Part shown: positions 50,775 through 60,215 of the stretch, one piece after another | Layout of the letters: every line of letters begins with the position of its first letter | Position numbering within the stretch: position 1 is the stretch's first letter | Origin: Pseudomonas capeferrum | GTDB lineage: Bacteria > Pseudomonadota > Gammaproteobacteria > Pseudomonadales > Pseudomonadaceae | DNA: 64,000 nucleotides | Assembly (NCBI RefSeq): GCF_000731675.1 | Contig: NZ_JMIT01000004.1 | Span: forward strand, 186,001-250,000 | Direction: 5' to 3' | The notes under the pieces: model-generated | Database searches by the model: none | Told to the model about the DNA's origin: nothing | What the model saw: the letters and a program-made list of their open reading frames with translations, nothing else | Made by a program: the position numbers and the translations under genes

Positions 50775-51872
50775 ATGCTGCGACGCCAGGCCCTCAAACT
50801 CGGTAGTGTATTGCTCAGCGCCCTGACCCTGGGCGGCTGGAGCCTGTTGCGCAACAAAGGCGGCGAACCTCTGCTGCTCTCGGCGCGTGACGACGGCGAT
50901 GGCAAGCATTATGCCGTCGGGTTTCGCCTGGACGGCACCCAGGTGTTCAGCACACAGGTTGCCCAGCGTTGCCACGCCATCATCAACCACCCCGAGCTGC
51001 CCATCGCCCTGTTCGTCGCCCGTCGCCCGGGTACCGAAAGCTACCTGGTCGACCTGCGCGACGGGCGTCTGCTGCAAACCGTGACCTCGCAGCCCAACCG
51101 CCACTTCTATGGCCACGCGGTCATCCACAAGGATGGCGAGTGGCTGTACACCACCGAGAACGATACCCGCGACCCTGGGCGCGGCGTGCTCGGCGTCTAC
51201 CGTTTCGAGGGCGAACGCCTGGTGCACAGTGGCGAGCTCTCGACCCACGGTATCGGCCCGCATGAAGTCGCCTGGCTACCAGACGGCGAGACACTGGTGG
51301 TGGCCAACGGCGGCATCCGCACCGAGGCCGAAAGCCGCGTGGAAATGAATCTCGACGCCATGCAACCGAGCCTGGTGCTGATGCAGCGCGACGGCACCCT
51401 GCTGAGCAAGGAAACCCTCGCCCAGCAGATGAACAGCGTGCGTCACCTGGCTATTGGCGACGACGGCACCATCGCCGCCTGCCAGCAGTTCATGGGCGAC
51501 GCCGATGAGACGGCCGAGCTGCTGGCCATCAAGCGCCCGGGCGAGCCGTTCAAGGCTTTCCCGGTGCCGGAGCGGCAGTTGCAGGCCATGGCCCAGTACA
51601 CCGCCAGCGTTGCCATTCACAGCGACTTGCGACTGGTGGCGCTGACGGCGCCGCGGGCCAACCGCTTGTTCGTCTGGGACCTGGACAGTGGCGCGGTGAA
51701 GCTGGATGCACCAATGCCCGATTGCGCTGGGGTGGGTGCGGTGAAAGATGGCTTTGTCGTGACCTCCGGGCAGGGGCGTTGCCGCTTTTACGATTGCCGC
51801 AAGGCCGAGCTGATCGGGCAACCGATGCAGCTGCCTTCCGGGTTCTGGGACAACCACCTGCACCTGGCCTGA
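50775..51872 (+). CDS. DUF1513 protein, periplasmic beta-propeller-like
   Basis: A 365-aa protein starting MLRRQALKLGSVLLSALTLG, a twin-Arg-containing signal of the Tat type (RRQALKLG). The mature part repeats short strand-turn units with GxxxVxDLRDG-like segments, compatible with a beta-propeller; the C-terminal motif DNHLHLA is conserved in the family. Start is 2 bp after the imelysin stop. The function is unknown. Gene order points to the imelysin and dihaem cytochrome, hence iron. Confidence 0.8.
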   Translation: MLRRQALKLGSVLLSALTLGGWSLLRNKGGEPLLLSARDDGDGKHYAVGFRLDGTQVFSTQVAQRCHAIINHPELPIALFVARRPGTESYLVDLRDGRLLQTVTSQPNRHFYGHAVIHKDGEWLYTTENDTRDPGRGVLGVYRFEGERLVHSGELSTHGIGPHEVAWLPDGETLVVANGGIRTEAESRVEMNLDAMQPSLVLMQRDGTLLSKETLAQQMNSVRHLAIGDDGTIAACQQFMGDADETAELLAIKRPGEPFKAFPVPERQLQAMAQYTASVAIHSDLRLVALTAPRANRLFVWDLDSGAVKLDAPMPDCAGVGAVKDGFVVTSGQGRCRFYDCRKAELIGQPMQLPSGFWDNHLHLA

Positions 51873-51881
51873 GGTTCACCC

Positions 51882-52014
51882 GTGTAGGAGCGGCCTTGCC
51901 GGGGCGCCGGACCGGTCGGAAAGGGCTGCGCAGCGGCCCCAGCAATTTTTGCCTGTACGCTCAGATCCTGGGGCTGCTGCGCAGCCCTTTCGCGACGCAA
52001 GGCCGCTCCTACAC
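51882..52014. repeat. REP palindrome between the imelysin operon and the RND pump operon
   Basis: Outer arms GTGTAGGAGCGGCCTTG and CAAGGCCGCTCCTACAC, with an inner block AAAGGGCTGCGCAGC / GCTGCGCAGCCCTTT. The left arm carries a non-pairing insertion (GGGGCGCCGGACC), so it is imperfect there. Same family as the element at 3.1 kb. Confidence 0.85.
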
Positions 52015-52141
52015 AGAGGCGGTGCGAATACATCCCCCATCCTGCCAAAAACAGTCAATACTTGCCCCATCCACACGTGGGCAGGGTCGCCCGTTGTCGT
52101 GTCAAAACGAATAACAACCACGTATCCAAGGAACCGGACCT

Positions 52142-53290
52142 ATGCTGCGCCGCCGCATGCTCATCATGTTGGCCGTCGTTCTGCTGATCGTGTTGGCCTT
52201 GGGGGGCTACAAGGCCTACTCGATCTACCAGCAGATCCAGGTGTTCACTGCCCCCAAACCGCCCATCACCGTGGCAGCGGCGCTGGCAGAAGAACGCCAG
52301 TGGCAAGAGCGCCTGCCCGCCGTCGGCAGCCTCAAGGCATTGCAAGGCGTCGAGCTGAGCCTTGAAGTCGAAGGCATCGTCAAAAGCCTGCACTTCGACT
52401 CCGGCCAGAAGGTCAAGGCCGGACAACTGCTGCTGCAACTCAACGACGACCAGGAAACCGCCCTGCTCGGCACCGCCCAGGCCGACCTGGGCCTGGCCAA
52501 GGTCGATTTCGGCCGGGGCAGCCAGCTGGTGGTCGACTCGGCCATTTCCCGTGGCGAGTACGATCGCCTCACCGCCCAGTACCGGCGTAATCAGGCAGTG
52601 GTCGATCAGCTCAAGGCCTCGAAGACCAAGAAAAGCATCAGTGCCCCCTTCAGCGGCACCATCGGCATCCGCCAGGTCGATGTCGGCGACTACCTGGCAG
52701 CCGGCACGGTGATCGCCACCCTGCAAGACCTGTCCAGCCTCTACGTCGACTTCAACGTGCCCGAACAGGCCCTGCCGCACCTGAGCCTGGGCCAGCAGGT
52801 ACTGCTGCAGGTGGCGGCCTACCCCGGCCAGACCTTCCCCGCCAGCCTCAGCGCCATCAACCCCAAGGTCGAGGAAACCACCCGCAACCTGCTGGCCCGC
52901 GCCACCCTGGCCAACCCCGACGGCAAGCTGCTGCCGGGCATGTTTGCCAACTTGCTGATCCTGTTGCCCGACCCGCAGCCACGCGTGGTAGTACCAGAAA
53001 GCGCCATCACCTACACCCTGTATGGCAACTCGGTGTATGTCGCCACGCCCAAGCAAGGCGAGGACGGCACCCCGGAGAAAACCGACGATGGCCAACCCCG
53101 GCTCAGCGCCGAACAACGCACCGTGCAGACCGGCGAGCGCCGCGACGGCGTGGTGGTGGTCAGCAAGGGCCTGAAGGCTGGCGAGCAGGTGATCACCGCC
53201 GGGCAGCTGAAACTGACCCCGGGCGCGGCGATCCGCATCGGCCAGGACAAGGCGCTCACGCCTGATCACGGCACCCCGCACAACGACTGA
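52142..53290 (+). CDS. RND efflux membrane fusion protein (MexV-like)
   Basis: A 382-aa periplasmic adaptor anchored by an N-terminal segment (residues 6-24, MLIMLAVVLLIVLALGGYK). Biotinyl-lipoyl half motifs (GVELSLEVEGIVKSLHFDSGQKV and FSGTIGIRQVDVGDYL) flank a coiled-coil hairpin (about 95-150), followed by the beta-barrel and membrane-proximal domains. It connects the RND pump to an outer-membrane channel; no outer-membrane factor gene is adjacent, as for MexVW, which uses OprM. A AATAACAA motif, a Hfq/Crc-type sequence, lies 25 nt upstream of the start. Shine-Dalgarno AAGGAACC. Confidence 0.88.
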   Translation: MLRRRMLIMLAVVLLIVLALGGYKAYSIYQQIQVFTAPKPPITVAAALAEERQWQERLPAVGSLKALQGVELSLEVEGIVKSLHFDSGQKVKAGQLLLQLNDDQETALLGTAQADLGLAKVDFGRGSQLVVDSAISRGEYDRLTAQYRRNQAVVDQLKASKTKKSISAPFSGTIGIRQVDVGDYLAAGTVIATLQDLSSLYVDFNVPEQALPHLSLGQQVLLQVAAYPGQTFPASLSAINPKVEETTRNLLARATLANPDGKLLPGMFANLLILLPDPQPRVVVPESAITYTLYGNSVYVATPKQGEDGTPEKTDDGQPRLSAEQRTVQTGERRDGVVVVSKGLKAGEQVITAGQLKLTPGAAIRIGQDKALTPDHGTPHND

Positions 53291-53302
53291 CAGGAGGCAG
53301 GC

Positions 53303-56300
53303 ATGGCGTTCACCGACCCGTTCATCCGCCGCCCGGTCCTGGCCAGCGTCGTCAGCCTGCTGATCTTGCTGCTGGGCTTTCAGGCCTGGAGCAAACTGCA
53401 GATCCGCCAGTACCCGCAGATGGAGAACGCCCTGATCACGGTGACCACCGCCTACCCGGGTGCCAACGCCGAAACCATCCAGGGCTATATCACCCAGCCC
53501 CTGCAGCAAAGCCTGGCCAGCGCCGAAGGCATCGACTACATGACCTCGGTGAGCCGGCAGAACTTCTCGATCATCTCTATCTATGCGCGCATCGGCGCCG
53601 ACAGTGACCGTTTGTTCACCGAACTGCTGGCCAAGGCCAACGAGGTGCGCAACAAGCTGCCGCAAGACTCCGAAGACCCGGTGCTGAGCAAGGAGGCCGC
53701 CGATGCCTCGGCGCTGATGTACATCAGCTTCTACAGCAAGGAAATGAGCAACCCGCAGATCACCGACTACCTGTCACGGGTGATCCAGCCCAAGCTTGCC
53801 ACCCTGCCGGGCATGGCCGAGGCCGAGATTCTCGGCAACCAGGTGTTCGCCATGCGCATCTGGATCGACCCGGTGAAGCTGGCCGGCTTCGGCCTCTCGG
53901 CAACCGACGTGACCAGCGCCGTGCGCCGCTACAACTTCCTCTCCGCTGCCGGCGAGGTGAAAGGCGAGTACGTGGTCACCAGCATCAATGCCAGCACCGA
54001 GCTCAAGTCTGCCGAGGCGTTCGCCGCCCTGCCGGTCAAGACCAGTGGCGACAGCCGGGTGTTGCTGGGTGATGTGGCACGGGTCGAGATGGGCGCAGAA
54101 AACTACGACACGGTCAGCTCGTTCGACGGCATCCCCTCGGTGTACATCGGCATCAAGGCCACACCGGCCGCCAACCCGCTGGAAGTGATCAAGGAAGTCC
54201 GGCGCATCATGCCGGAGCTTGAGAGCCAGCTGCCCGCGGCGCTGAAGGTGTCGATTGCCTACGATGCCACGCTGTTCATCCAGGCCTCCATCGACGAAGT
54301 GATCAAGACCCTCGGCGAGGCGGTGCTGATTGTCATCGTCGTGGTGTTCCTGTTCCTCGGTGCCCTGCGCTCGGTGCTGATCCCGGTGGTGACCATCCCG
54401 TTGTCGATGATCGGCGTGCTGTTCTTCATGCAGATGATGGGCTACTCGCTCAACCTGTTGACCCTGTTGGCGATGGTGCTGGCGATCGGCCTGGTGGTGG
54501 ACGACGCCATCGTCGTGGTGGAAAACATCCACCGGCACATGGAAGAAGGCAAATCGCCGTTCGATGCGGCGCTCGAAGGTGCCCGGGAAATCGCCATGCC
54601 GGTGGTCTCGATGACCATCACCCTGGCGGCGGTGTATGCCCCTATCGGCTTTTTGACCGGGCTTACAGGAGCGCTGTTCAAGGAATTCGCGCTGACCCTG
54701 GCCGGTGCAGTGATCATCTCCGGCATCGTCGCGCTGACCCTTTCACCCATGATGTGCGCGCTGCTGCTGCGCCCGGAACAGAACGCCACAGGCCTTGCCC
54801 ACCGCCTCGACCGGCTGTTCGAGCGCCTCAAGGTGCGCTACCAGCGCCTGCTGCACGCCACCCTGAACAGCCGGCCGGTGGTGCTGGTGTTCGCGGTGAT
54901 CATCCTGTGCCTGATCCCGGTACTGCTCAAGTTCACCCAGAACGAGCTGGCGCCCAACGAGGACCAAGGGGTGATCTTCATGATCAGCAGCTCGCCGCAA
55001 CCGGCCAACCTCGACTACCTCAATGCCTACACAGACCAGTTCACGCCGCTGTTCAAAGCCTTCCCCGAGTACTACTCGTCGTTTCAGATCAACGGCTTCA
55101 ACGGTGTGCAGAGCGGCATCGGCGGCTTCCTGCTCAAGCCGTGGAACGAGCGCGAACGTACGCAGATGGAGCTGCTGCCGCTGGTGCAGGCCAAGCTTGA
55201 GGAAATCGGCGGCCTGCAGATCTTCGGCTTCAACCTGCCGTCGCTGCCCGGCACCGGTGAGGGCCTGCCGTTCCAGTTCGTGATCAACACCGCCGGGGAT
55301 TATCCGGCACTGCTGGAAGTGGCCCAGCGCATCAAGGCGCGCGCCCAAGCGTCAGGCAAGTTCGCCTTCCTCGACATCGACTTGGCCTTCGACAAACCTG
55401 AGGTGGTGGTCGATATCGACCGCGCCAAAGCGGCGCAGATGGGGGTTTCGATGGACACCCTGGGCGGCACGCTGGCGACCTTGCTGGGCGAGGCGGAAAT
55501 CAACCGTTTCACCCTGGAGGGCCGCAGCTACAAGGTGATTGCCCAGGTCGAGCGGCCGTACCGCGACAACCCCGGCTGGCTGAACAACTACTACGTGAAG
55601 AATGACCAGGGCCAGTTGCTGCCCCTGTCGACCCTGATTACCCTCAGCGACCGCGCCCGCCCGCGCCAGCTCAACCAGTTTCAGCAGTTGAACTCGGCGA
55701 TCATCCAGGGCGTGCCCATGGTCAGCCTGGGCGAGGCCCTGCAGACCGTGCAGGCCATCGCCCGCGAAGAGGCCCCGGAAGGTTTTGCCTTCGATTATGC
55801 CGGGGTGGCACGCCAATACGTCCAGGAAGGCAGCGCCCTGTGGGTGACCTTCGGCCTGGCGCTGGCGATCATCTTCCTGGTGCTGGCCGCGCAATTCGAG
55901 AGCTTCCGTGACCCCTTGGTGATTCTGGTGACGGTGCCGTTGTCGATCTGCGGTGCGCTGCTGCCGCTGTTCCTAGGTATCTCCAGCATGAACATCTACA
56001 CCCAGGTGGGGTTGGTGACCCTGATCGGGCTGATCAGCAAGCACGGTATTCTGATCGTCGAGTTCGCCAACCAGTTGCGCGAAGAAAAAGGCTTGAGCGT
56101 GCGCGAGGCGATCGAGGAAGCGGCAGCCATTCGCCTGCGGCCGGTGCTGATGACCACCGCGGCAATGGTGTTCGGCATGGTGCCGTTGATCCTGGCAACC
56201 GGTGCGGGGGCGGTGAGCCGGTTCGATATTGGGACGGTGATTGCGACCGGGATGTCGATCGGGACGCTGTTTACCTTGTTTGTGCTGCCTTGCATCTACA

Positions 56301-56347
56301 CCTTGCTGGCACACAAGACGCAAGCCAAGGAAACATCGATCGCCTGA
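53303..56347 (+). CDS. RND efflux transporter (MexW-like)
   Basis: A 1014-aa inner-membrane proton/drug antiporter of the RND family, 12 membrane helices. The N-terminus MAFTDPFIRRPVLASVVSLL is typical. The proton-relay aspartates in helix 4 are seen in GLVVDDAIVVVEN, and the large periplasmic loops have FQINGFNGVQ and the FNLPSLPG pocket regions. Shine-Dalgarno AGGAGGCAGGC. Together with the preceding gene it forms a two-gene operon lacking an outer-membrane gene, in the same place as mexVW (PA4374-4375). Substrates are unknown; MexVW exports fluoroquinolones, tetracycline and chloramphenicol. Terminator after it. Confidence 0.88.
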   Translation: MAFTDPFIRRPVLASVVSLLILLLGFQAWSKLQIRQYPQMENALITVTTAYPGANAETIQGYITQPLQQSLASAEGIDYMTSVSRQNFSIISIYARIGADSDRLFTELLAKANEVRNKLPQDSEDPVLSKEAADASALMYISFYSKEMSNPQITDYLSRVIQPKLATLPGMAEAEILGNQVFAMRIWIDPVKLAGFGLSATDVTSAVRRYNFLSAAGEVKGEYVVTSINASTELKSAEAFAALPVKTSGDSRVLLGDVARVEMGAENYDTVSSFDGIPSVYIGIKATPAANPLEVIKEVRRIMPELESQLPAALKVSIAYDATLFIQASIDEVIKTLGEAVLIVIVVVFLFLGALRSVLIPVVTIPLSMIGVLFFMQMMGYSLNLLTLLAMVLAIGLVVDDAIVVVENIHRHMEEGKSPFDAALEGAREIAMPVVSMTITLAAVYAPIGFLTGLTGALFKEFALTLAGAVIISGIVALTLSPMMCALLLRPEQNATGLAHRLDRLFERLKVRYQRLLHATLNSRPVVLVFAVIILCLIPVLLKFTQNELAPNEDQGVIFMISSSPQPANLDYLNAYTDQFTPLFKAFPEYYSSFQINGFNGVQSGIGGFLLKPWNERERTQMELLPLVQAKLEEIGGLQIFGFNLPSLPGTGEGLPFQFVINTAGDYPALLEVAQRIKARAQASGKFAFLDIDLAFDKPEVVVDIDRAKAAQMGVSMDTLGGTLATLLGEAEINRFTLEGRSYKVIAQVERPYRDNPGWLNNYYVKNDQGQLLPLSTLITLSDRARPRQLNQFQQLNSAIIQGVPMVSLGEALQTVQAIAREEAPEGFAFDYAGVARQYVQEGSALWVTFGLALAIIFLVLAAQFESFRDPLVILVTVPLSICGALLPLFLGISSMNIYTQVGLVTLIGLISKHGILIVEFANQLREEKGLSVREAIEEAAAIRLRPVLMTTAAMVFGMVPLILATGAGAVSRFDIGTVIATGMSIGTLFTLFVLPCIYTLLAHKTQAKETSIA

Positions 56348-56358
56348 AGCGGCCCCAC

Positions 56359-56401
56359 AAAAAAGCCAGAGGCCCCGCGATACGGGGCCTCTGGCTTTTT
56401 A
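56359..56401. terminator. strong bidirectional terminator after the RND operon
   Basis: AAAAAAGCCAGAGGCCCCG paired with CGGGGCCTCTGGCTTTTT: a 13-bp GC stem extended by A:T pairs. Confidence 0.95.
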
Positions 56402-56415
56402 CACTCAACCAGGGT

Positions 56416-56643
56416 TCAGCCGAACGGCCGCAACCCCTGACGCAAGCCGAACAGGAACAGCAACAGGTCCTGATCTGGCTTGGCCTGCGCTTGCTGCTTT
56501 GCCACCCGCGGCAATGCGCACTGGTCCGCCATCTCGGCCTTGCTGAACACCATCGGCTTCGGCTCTTCCCAGGCGGCCACCGCCACGGTGGTCACGGCCA
56601 ACCCGGCGACCAGGAACAAAGCTCGAGCGATTTCTAGTTTCAT
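56416..56643 (-). CDS. small exported protein in the ColR-linked operon
   Basis: A 75-aa protein with signal peptide LEIARALFLVAGLAVTTVAVAA and a short mature part (WEEPKPMVFSKAEMADQCALP...). Its start codon overlaps the InaA-like gene's stop (ATGA), so it is translated with it. It is the third gene of the group headed by the methyltransferase, corresponding to PP_0905 in KT2440. No recognised family. Confidence 0.7.
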   Translation of the reverse strand: MKLEIARALFLVAGLAVTTVAVAAWEEPKPMVFSKAEMADQCALPRVAKQQAQAKPDQDLLLFLFGLRQGLRPFG

Positions 56644-57341
56644 TGCTCTAACCCTTTGACAACGCTGCCAAACGCCATCTGGTAAAAGTAGAGCAATGTT
56701 TTCCATTCCGCATCATTCAACGACGAGTGGCGGCGCAGCTGACGCAGGTCGTTACCGGCCGCACGCTGGCAGCTGATACGCCGCCGGCACTTCTCCAGGT
56801 CCAGCAGGGCGACTTCGACCCGCGCCTGTTCGCCCTCGCCGATGACCTTGATGAAGACATGCTTGCCATACAGGCAGCCGTGTTGCCAATGCCCCAGGTG
56901 CATGCGCGCCAGGTTATCGGCCAGGTCCTTGAGCATGCGCTCATGCACCACCTGCGGATAACGCTCGCGGGCACCCTCGGCATGCCAGGTGTCGAGTTCA
57001 ATAAAGCCATCCAGCGCTTCGCTGACCAGCAGCGCCCGCCATTGATGATCGGCATCGCGCTCGGCACCACAAAAGACGATGCGCGGTACACGCACACCCA
57101 ATTGCTCGAAGCTGTTGAGCGCATCGAGTTCACGCAATACGGTCGGCCGGCCAAAAGGGTGCAGCAAGCTGCGGTAGATGTGCCCGACCTGGCGCTTGGC
57201 ATACAGCAGTTTGCCGCTGGCGTCGTTGAGGCGCTGCACGCCACTCTCGCCACCCCGCCGCTGGTTGGGTTCCTCGACCCACTCACCCTGCTGGCGCCAG
57301 TAAAAATCGAACCGCGATTCCCCGTTCCGGGCTACAGCCAT
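56640..57341 (-). CDS. InaA/WapQ-like lipopolysaccharide kinase family protein
   Basis: A 233-aa protein of the InaA/Kdo kinase (WapQ-like) family, eukaryotic-like kinase fold. Visible are the nucleotide-side segment LLYAKRQVGHIYRSLLHPFGRPTVLREL, catalytic-loop-like LARMHLGHWQHGCLYGKHVFI and the metal-binding EVALLDLEKCRRR. InaA/WapQ proteins phosphorylate heptose in LPS core. The ATG at 57341 is favoured by AAGGGGTAGTGTTTG; a TTG lies 3 bp earlier. In P. fluorescens this gene is described as wapQ, under ColRS control. Confidence 0.78.
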   Translation of the reverse strand: MAVARNGESRFDFYWRQQGEWVEEPNQRRGGESGVQRLNDASGKLLYAKRQVGHIYRSLLHPFGRPTVLRELDALNSFEQLGVRVPRIVFCGAERDADHQWRALLVSEALDGFIELDTWHAEGARERYPQVVHERMLKDLADNLARMHLGHWQHGCLYGKHVFIKVIGEGEQARVEVALLDLEKCRRRISCQRAAGNDLRQLRRHSSLNDAEWKTLLYFYQMAFGSVVKGLEQ

Positions 57342-57347
57342 CAAACA

Positions 57348-58028
57348 CTACCCCTTGCGCAATACATAGACTCGCCACATGGCATAGAACGGCAGGAAGT
57401 CCAAGCGTTCCTGAATTCTGAAGCCGGCTGCCTTGAATTCTTCTTCGACCGTATCCGCTGGTAACACGAAACGGTTCTGGTAATTGTCCTGCTCAGTCTT
57501 GGCGCTACGGCGCTGCTCGAGCTTTTTCCGGCGCCAAGCCTTGAAGTTGCCATCAACCCACAGCGACAGGATCACACTATCACGGCTAACCCGTTGAAAT
57601 TCCGAAAGAATCGTCTTTCTGTGGGCGGCTTCGCCAATGTGGTGGAACAACCGCATGCAAAAAATGCTGTCGACCGAATTGTCCGGCAGGTCGATGGCGA
57701 ACGCTGACGTCTGCAAGGGCCGTACCCGTGCGACTACCTCTGGCGGTTGCGCGGCACAGGCTGTCTCGATCATCGCCTCGGAGTTGTCGGCACCGATGAT
57801 CACCCGGTTGGGTTTTTCCGCCAGCAGCGGCCAGAAGCGCCCCGCACCGCAGGGCAGGTCCAGCACCAGGCCCGGCTCACCGGCCAAGGCCAGGGCGCGA
57901 CGCGCCAACTGCTCGTCACGTTTGTGGGAAAGGCGACGTGCCAGGCCATCCTGATGCTTGAGAAAATATTCGCGCGCGTGTTCTTGGTCGTATTTTTCGG
58001 AAAATTCAAGCTTGATGGGGCTACGCAT
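57348..58028 (-). CDS. SAM-dependent methyltransferase (first gene of ColR-linked operon)
   Basis: A 226-aa class I methyltransferase. The SAM-binding motif I is LVLDLPCGAGRFWPLL, followed by the acidic RVIIGADNSEAMIE (motif post I) and VDSIFCMRLFHHIGE (motif IV). The substrate is unknown. It begins 107 bp after the colS stop, with a ColR-box match between; it is followed 6 bp later by the InaA-like gene. Corresponds to PP_0903 / orf222 beside colRS. Confidence 0.8.
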   Translation of the reverse strand: MRSPIKLEFSEKYDQEHAREYFLKHQDGLARRLSHKRDEQLARRALALAGEPGLVLDLPCGAGRFWPLLAEKPNRVIIGADNSEAMIETACAAQPPEVVARVRPLQTSAFAIDLPDNSVDSIFCMRLFHHIGEAAHRKTILSEFQRVSRDSVILSLWVDGNFKAWRRKKLEQRRSAKTEQDNYQNRFVLPADTVEEEFKAAGFRIQERLDFLPFYAMWRVYVLRKG

Positions 58029-58094
58029 TGGGCATCTCCTGACTCCAGTACGCCCACTTTAGGAAAGCAAGCGTTGGAATCAGGTTATGCCAAT

Positions 58095-58110
58095 GTGAAA
58101 AAAGTGTTAG
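58095..58110 (-). promoter_or_regulatory. ColR-box match upstream of the methyltransferase gene
   Basis: CTAACACTTTTTTCAC on the minus strand fits the recalled ColR consensus YYNASNNYTTTTTCAC at all 16 positions. It sits 67-82 bp upstream of the methyltransferase start, downstream of colS. The consensus is from memory. Confidence 0.7.
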
Positions 58111-58135
58111 TCCTTTCGGGAGGTATTACCAAACA

Positions 58136-59446
58136 TTACCCAATGAGCGACGAAGGGTCACCCACCTCCACACTTTTGCTGAGGTCCACCTGGAAGCGGC
58201 AGCCGTGCGGCAAGGTCGATGTCAGGGTGACCCGCCAGCCCTGGTCGTCACAGATGCGCTGCACCAGTGACAGGCCCAAGCCCAGCCCTTCGCCCCGCCG
58301 TTCGGCGCCGCGCACGAAGGGTTTGAACATCGCCTCGCGCTGCTCTTCCGGAATGCCTACACCACTGTCTTCCACGCTGAACCCATTGGCTTCAAGGCTC
58401 AGGCGAATGTAACCGCTGTCGGTGTAGTGCGCGGCGTTACGCAGCAGGTTGCCCATCACCGACTGCAGGAAGGTGGCGTTGTACAGCACCGGGCTGGCGC
58501 TGACTCGACCATCGAAATAGAGGGTGAGCCCTTTCTGCTCGATGGTATCGCGCCACACGCCGGTGAGTTCGTCGGCCACCTCGCGCAGGGTTGCCTTCGA
58601 GGCCACGGCGCCCTCGTCGCGCTGGGCACGGGCCAGCATCAGGAAGGTCTTGACCAGTTCGCGCATCTCCTCGGTAGCCCGGGCGACCCGCTCGACCTGG
58701 CTGCGCGCACGCGGGTCCAGTGTCTGGTTTTCCATCAGCAGTTCGCACGACGTGGCCAGCACCATCAACGGCGTGCGCAGTTCGTGGCTGACGTCGCTGG
58801 TGAACAGCCGCTCGCGGGTCAAGGCATCGCGCAGACGGCCCAGCGTGTCGTCGAAGGCAACGGCCAACTGGCCGACTTCGTCTGCCGCATAATCGGGCGC
58901 CAAGGGCGGCGCCAGGCCGAGCAGCTGGTCACGATGGCGTACCTGACGCGCCAGGCGGATCACCGGCGCCATCACCCTGCGCGCCACCAGCCAGCCAAGG
59001 ATGACGGCCAGCACCAGGCTGAGCAGAAAGCCCACGACCACCACAGCAAACAGCACGCGCTCGCGCTCTTCGAAATCGCTCTGATCCTGCAATAACACAT
59101 AACGGCGACCGTCGACGATCTCGACCATCGCGTGGTACGACAGCTGATCGCGAAACACCTCATGGAAGCCGCTGTCGAGATGACGCAAGTCTTTGGGCAA
59201 CTCGAAATCATCACGCCCGCCGCTGAAATAGAACAGCTGGTCAGGGCGCGGTCGATGGCTCCAGTCGCTCACACTGTCCATGCGCAACAGGCGCTGCAGG
59301 TCGCCCCCCAGCACCGTGGAAATCAGCCGCTCTTCAACCAGATGCACGGTGGCGACGATGCCGAAGGCGAAGGCCCCGGCGACCAGCGCGCTCATCAACG
59401 CAAAGGCGATGATGATGCGCTGGGCAAGGCTTTGCTTAAACTCCAT
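58136..59446 (-). CDS. colS: sensor histidine kinase ColS
   Basis: A 436-aa two-component kinase. Membrane helices at about residues 11-34 and 132-155 enclose a periplasmic sensor with His35, Glu38, His95, Glu96, His105 and the ExxE motif Glu126-Glu129, the residues reported to sense excess iron and zinc in P. putida ColS. The HAMP region follows; the phosphorylated His221 lies in SDVSHELRTPL. The ATP domain has VMGNLLRNAAHYT, FSVEDSGVGIPEEQ and GEGLGLGLSLVQ. The start at 59446 overlaps the colR stop by 11 bp. colS is essential for membrane integrity under metal stress. Confidence 0.95.
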   Translation of the reverse strand: MEFKQSLAQRIIIAFALMSALVAGAFAFGIVATVHLVEERLISTVLGGDLQRLLRMDSVSDWSHRPRPDQLFYFSGGRDDFELPKDLRHLDSGFHEVFRDQLSYHAMVEIVDGRRYVLLQDQSDFEERERVLFAVVVVGFLLSLVLAVILGWLVARRVMAPVIRLARQVRHRDQLLGLAPPLAPDYAADEVGQLAVAFDDTLGRLRDALTRERLFTSDVSHELRTPLMVLATSCELLMENQTLDPRARSQVERVARATEEMRELVKTFLMLARAQRDEGAVASKATLREVADELTGVWRDTIEQKGLTLYFDGRVSASPVLYNATFLQSVMGNLLRNAAHYTDSGYIRLSLEANGFSVEDSGVGIPEEQREAMFKPFVRGAERRGEGLGLGLSLVQRICDDQGWRVTLTSTLPHGCRFQVDLSKSVEVGDPSSLIG

Positions 59447-60119
59447 CGCGGCCCTCGGCGAGGCGATAGCCGACGCCATGGACGGTATGCAGCAGCGGTT
59501 TTTCGAACGGTTTGTCGATCACCTGGCGCAACTGGTGCACATGGCTGCGCAGGCTGTCGCTGTCTGGGCAGTCGTCGCCCCACAGGGCTTCTTCCAGTAC
59601 CTCGCGACGCAGCACGTGCGGGCTTTTCTGCATCAGCACGGCAAGCAGCTTGAGGCCGACCGGGTTGAGCTTGAGCAGGCGCCCCTGACGCGTGACTTCG
59701 AGGGTGTCGAGGTCGTAGCTGAGGTCGGCGACCTGCAAGGTGCGGCGGCCTCCGCCCTGGGCGCGGCGCAGCACCGCTTCGATGCGGGCGGCCAGCTCCG
59801 ACAGGGCAAAGGGCTTGAGCAGGTAATCGTCGGCCCCGGAGCGGAAGCCTTGCAGGCGGTCGTCCAGTTGATCGCGGGCGGTGAGCATGATCACCGGGGT
59901 GTCACGCCGGGCGTCTTCGCGCAGGCGCTTGCACAGGGTGTAGCCATCGATGCCGGGCAGCATGATGTCGAGCACGATCAGGTCGTAATGCTCGGTGGCC
60001 GCCAGGTGCAAACCTGACAGGCCGTCCTGGGCGCAGTCGACGGTGTAGCCTTTCATGCCCAGGTAATCAGCCAGGTTGGCAAGGATATCGCGGTTGTCTT
60101 CAACCAATAGAATGCGCAT
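59436..60119 (-). CDS. colR: response regulator ColR
   Basis: A 227-aa OmpR/PhoB-type regulator. Receiver domain (residues 1-118) with phospho-acceptor Asp51 in LIVLDIMLPG and Lys102 region; the C-terminal winged helix (about 125-222) includes ALWGDDCPDSDSLRSHVHQLRQVID. It activates lipid A, LPS and envelope genes with ColS. The start MRILLVEDN was taken because the upstream frame has no conserved sequence. Overlap with colS indicates cotranscription. Confidence 0.95.
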   Translation of the reverse strand: MRILLVEDNRDILANLADYLGMKGYTVDCAQDGLSGLHLAATEHYDLIVLDIMLPGIDGYTLCKRLREDARRDTPVIMLTARDQLDDRLQGFRSGADDYLLKPFALSELAARIEAVLRRAQGGGRRTLQVADLSYDLDTLEVTRQGRLLKLNPVGLKLLAVLMQKSPHVLRREVLEEALWGDDCPDSDSLRSHVHQLRQVIDKPFEKPLLHTVHGVGYRLAEGRDGV

Positions 60120-60215
60120 CGGGGTCTCCTGTGCGGCGCTTCGCTGTGGTGCGCGGCAGGCGCAGCTTAAGGCCAATGCCTGCACTGTGCCACCCCCAGG
60201 CGAAATTCGCCGCCG

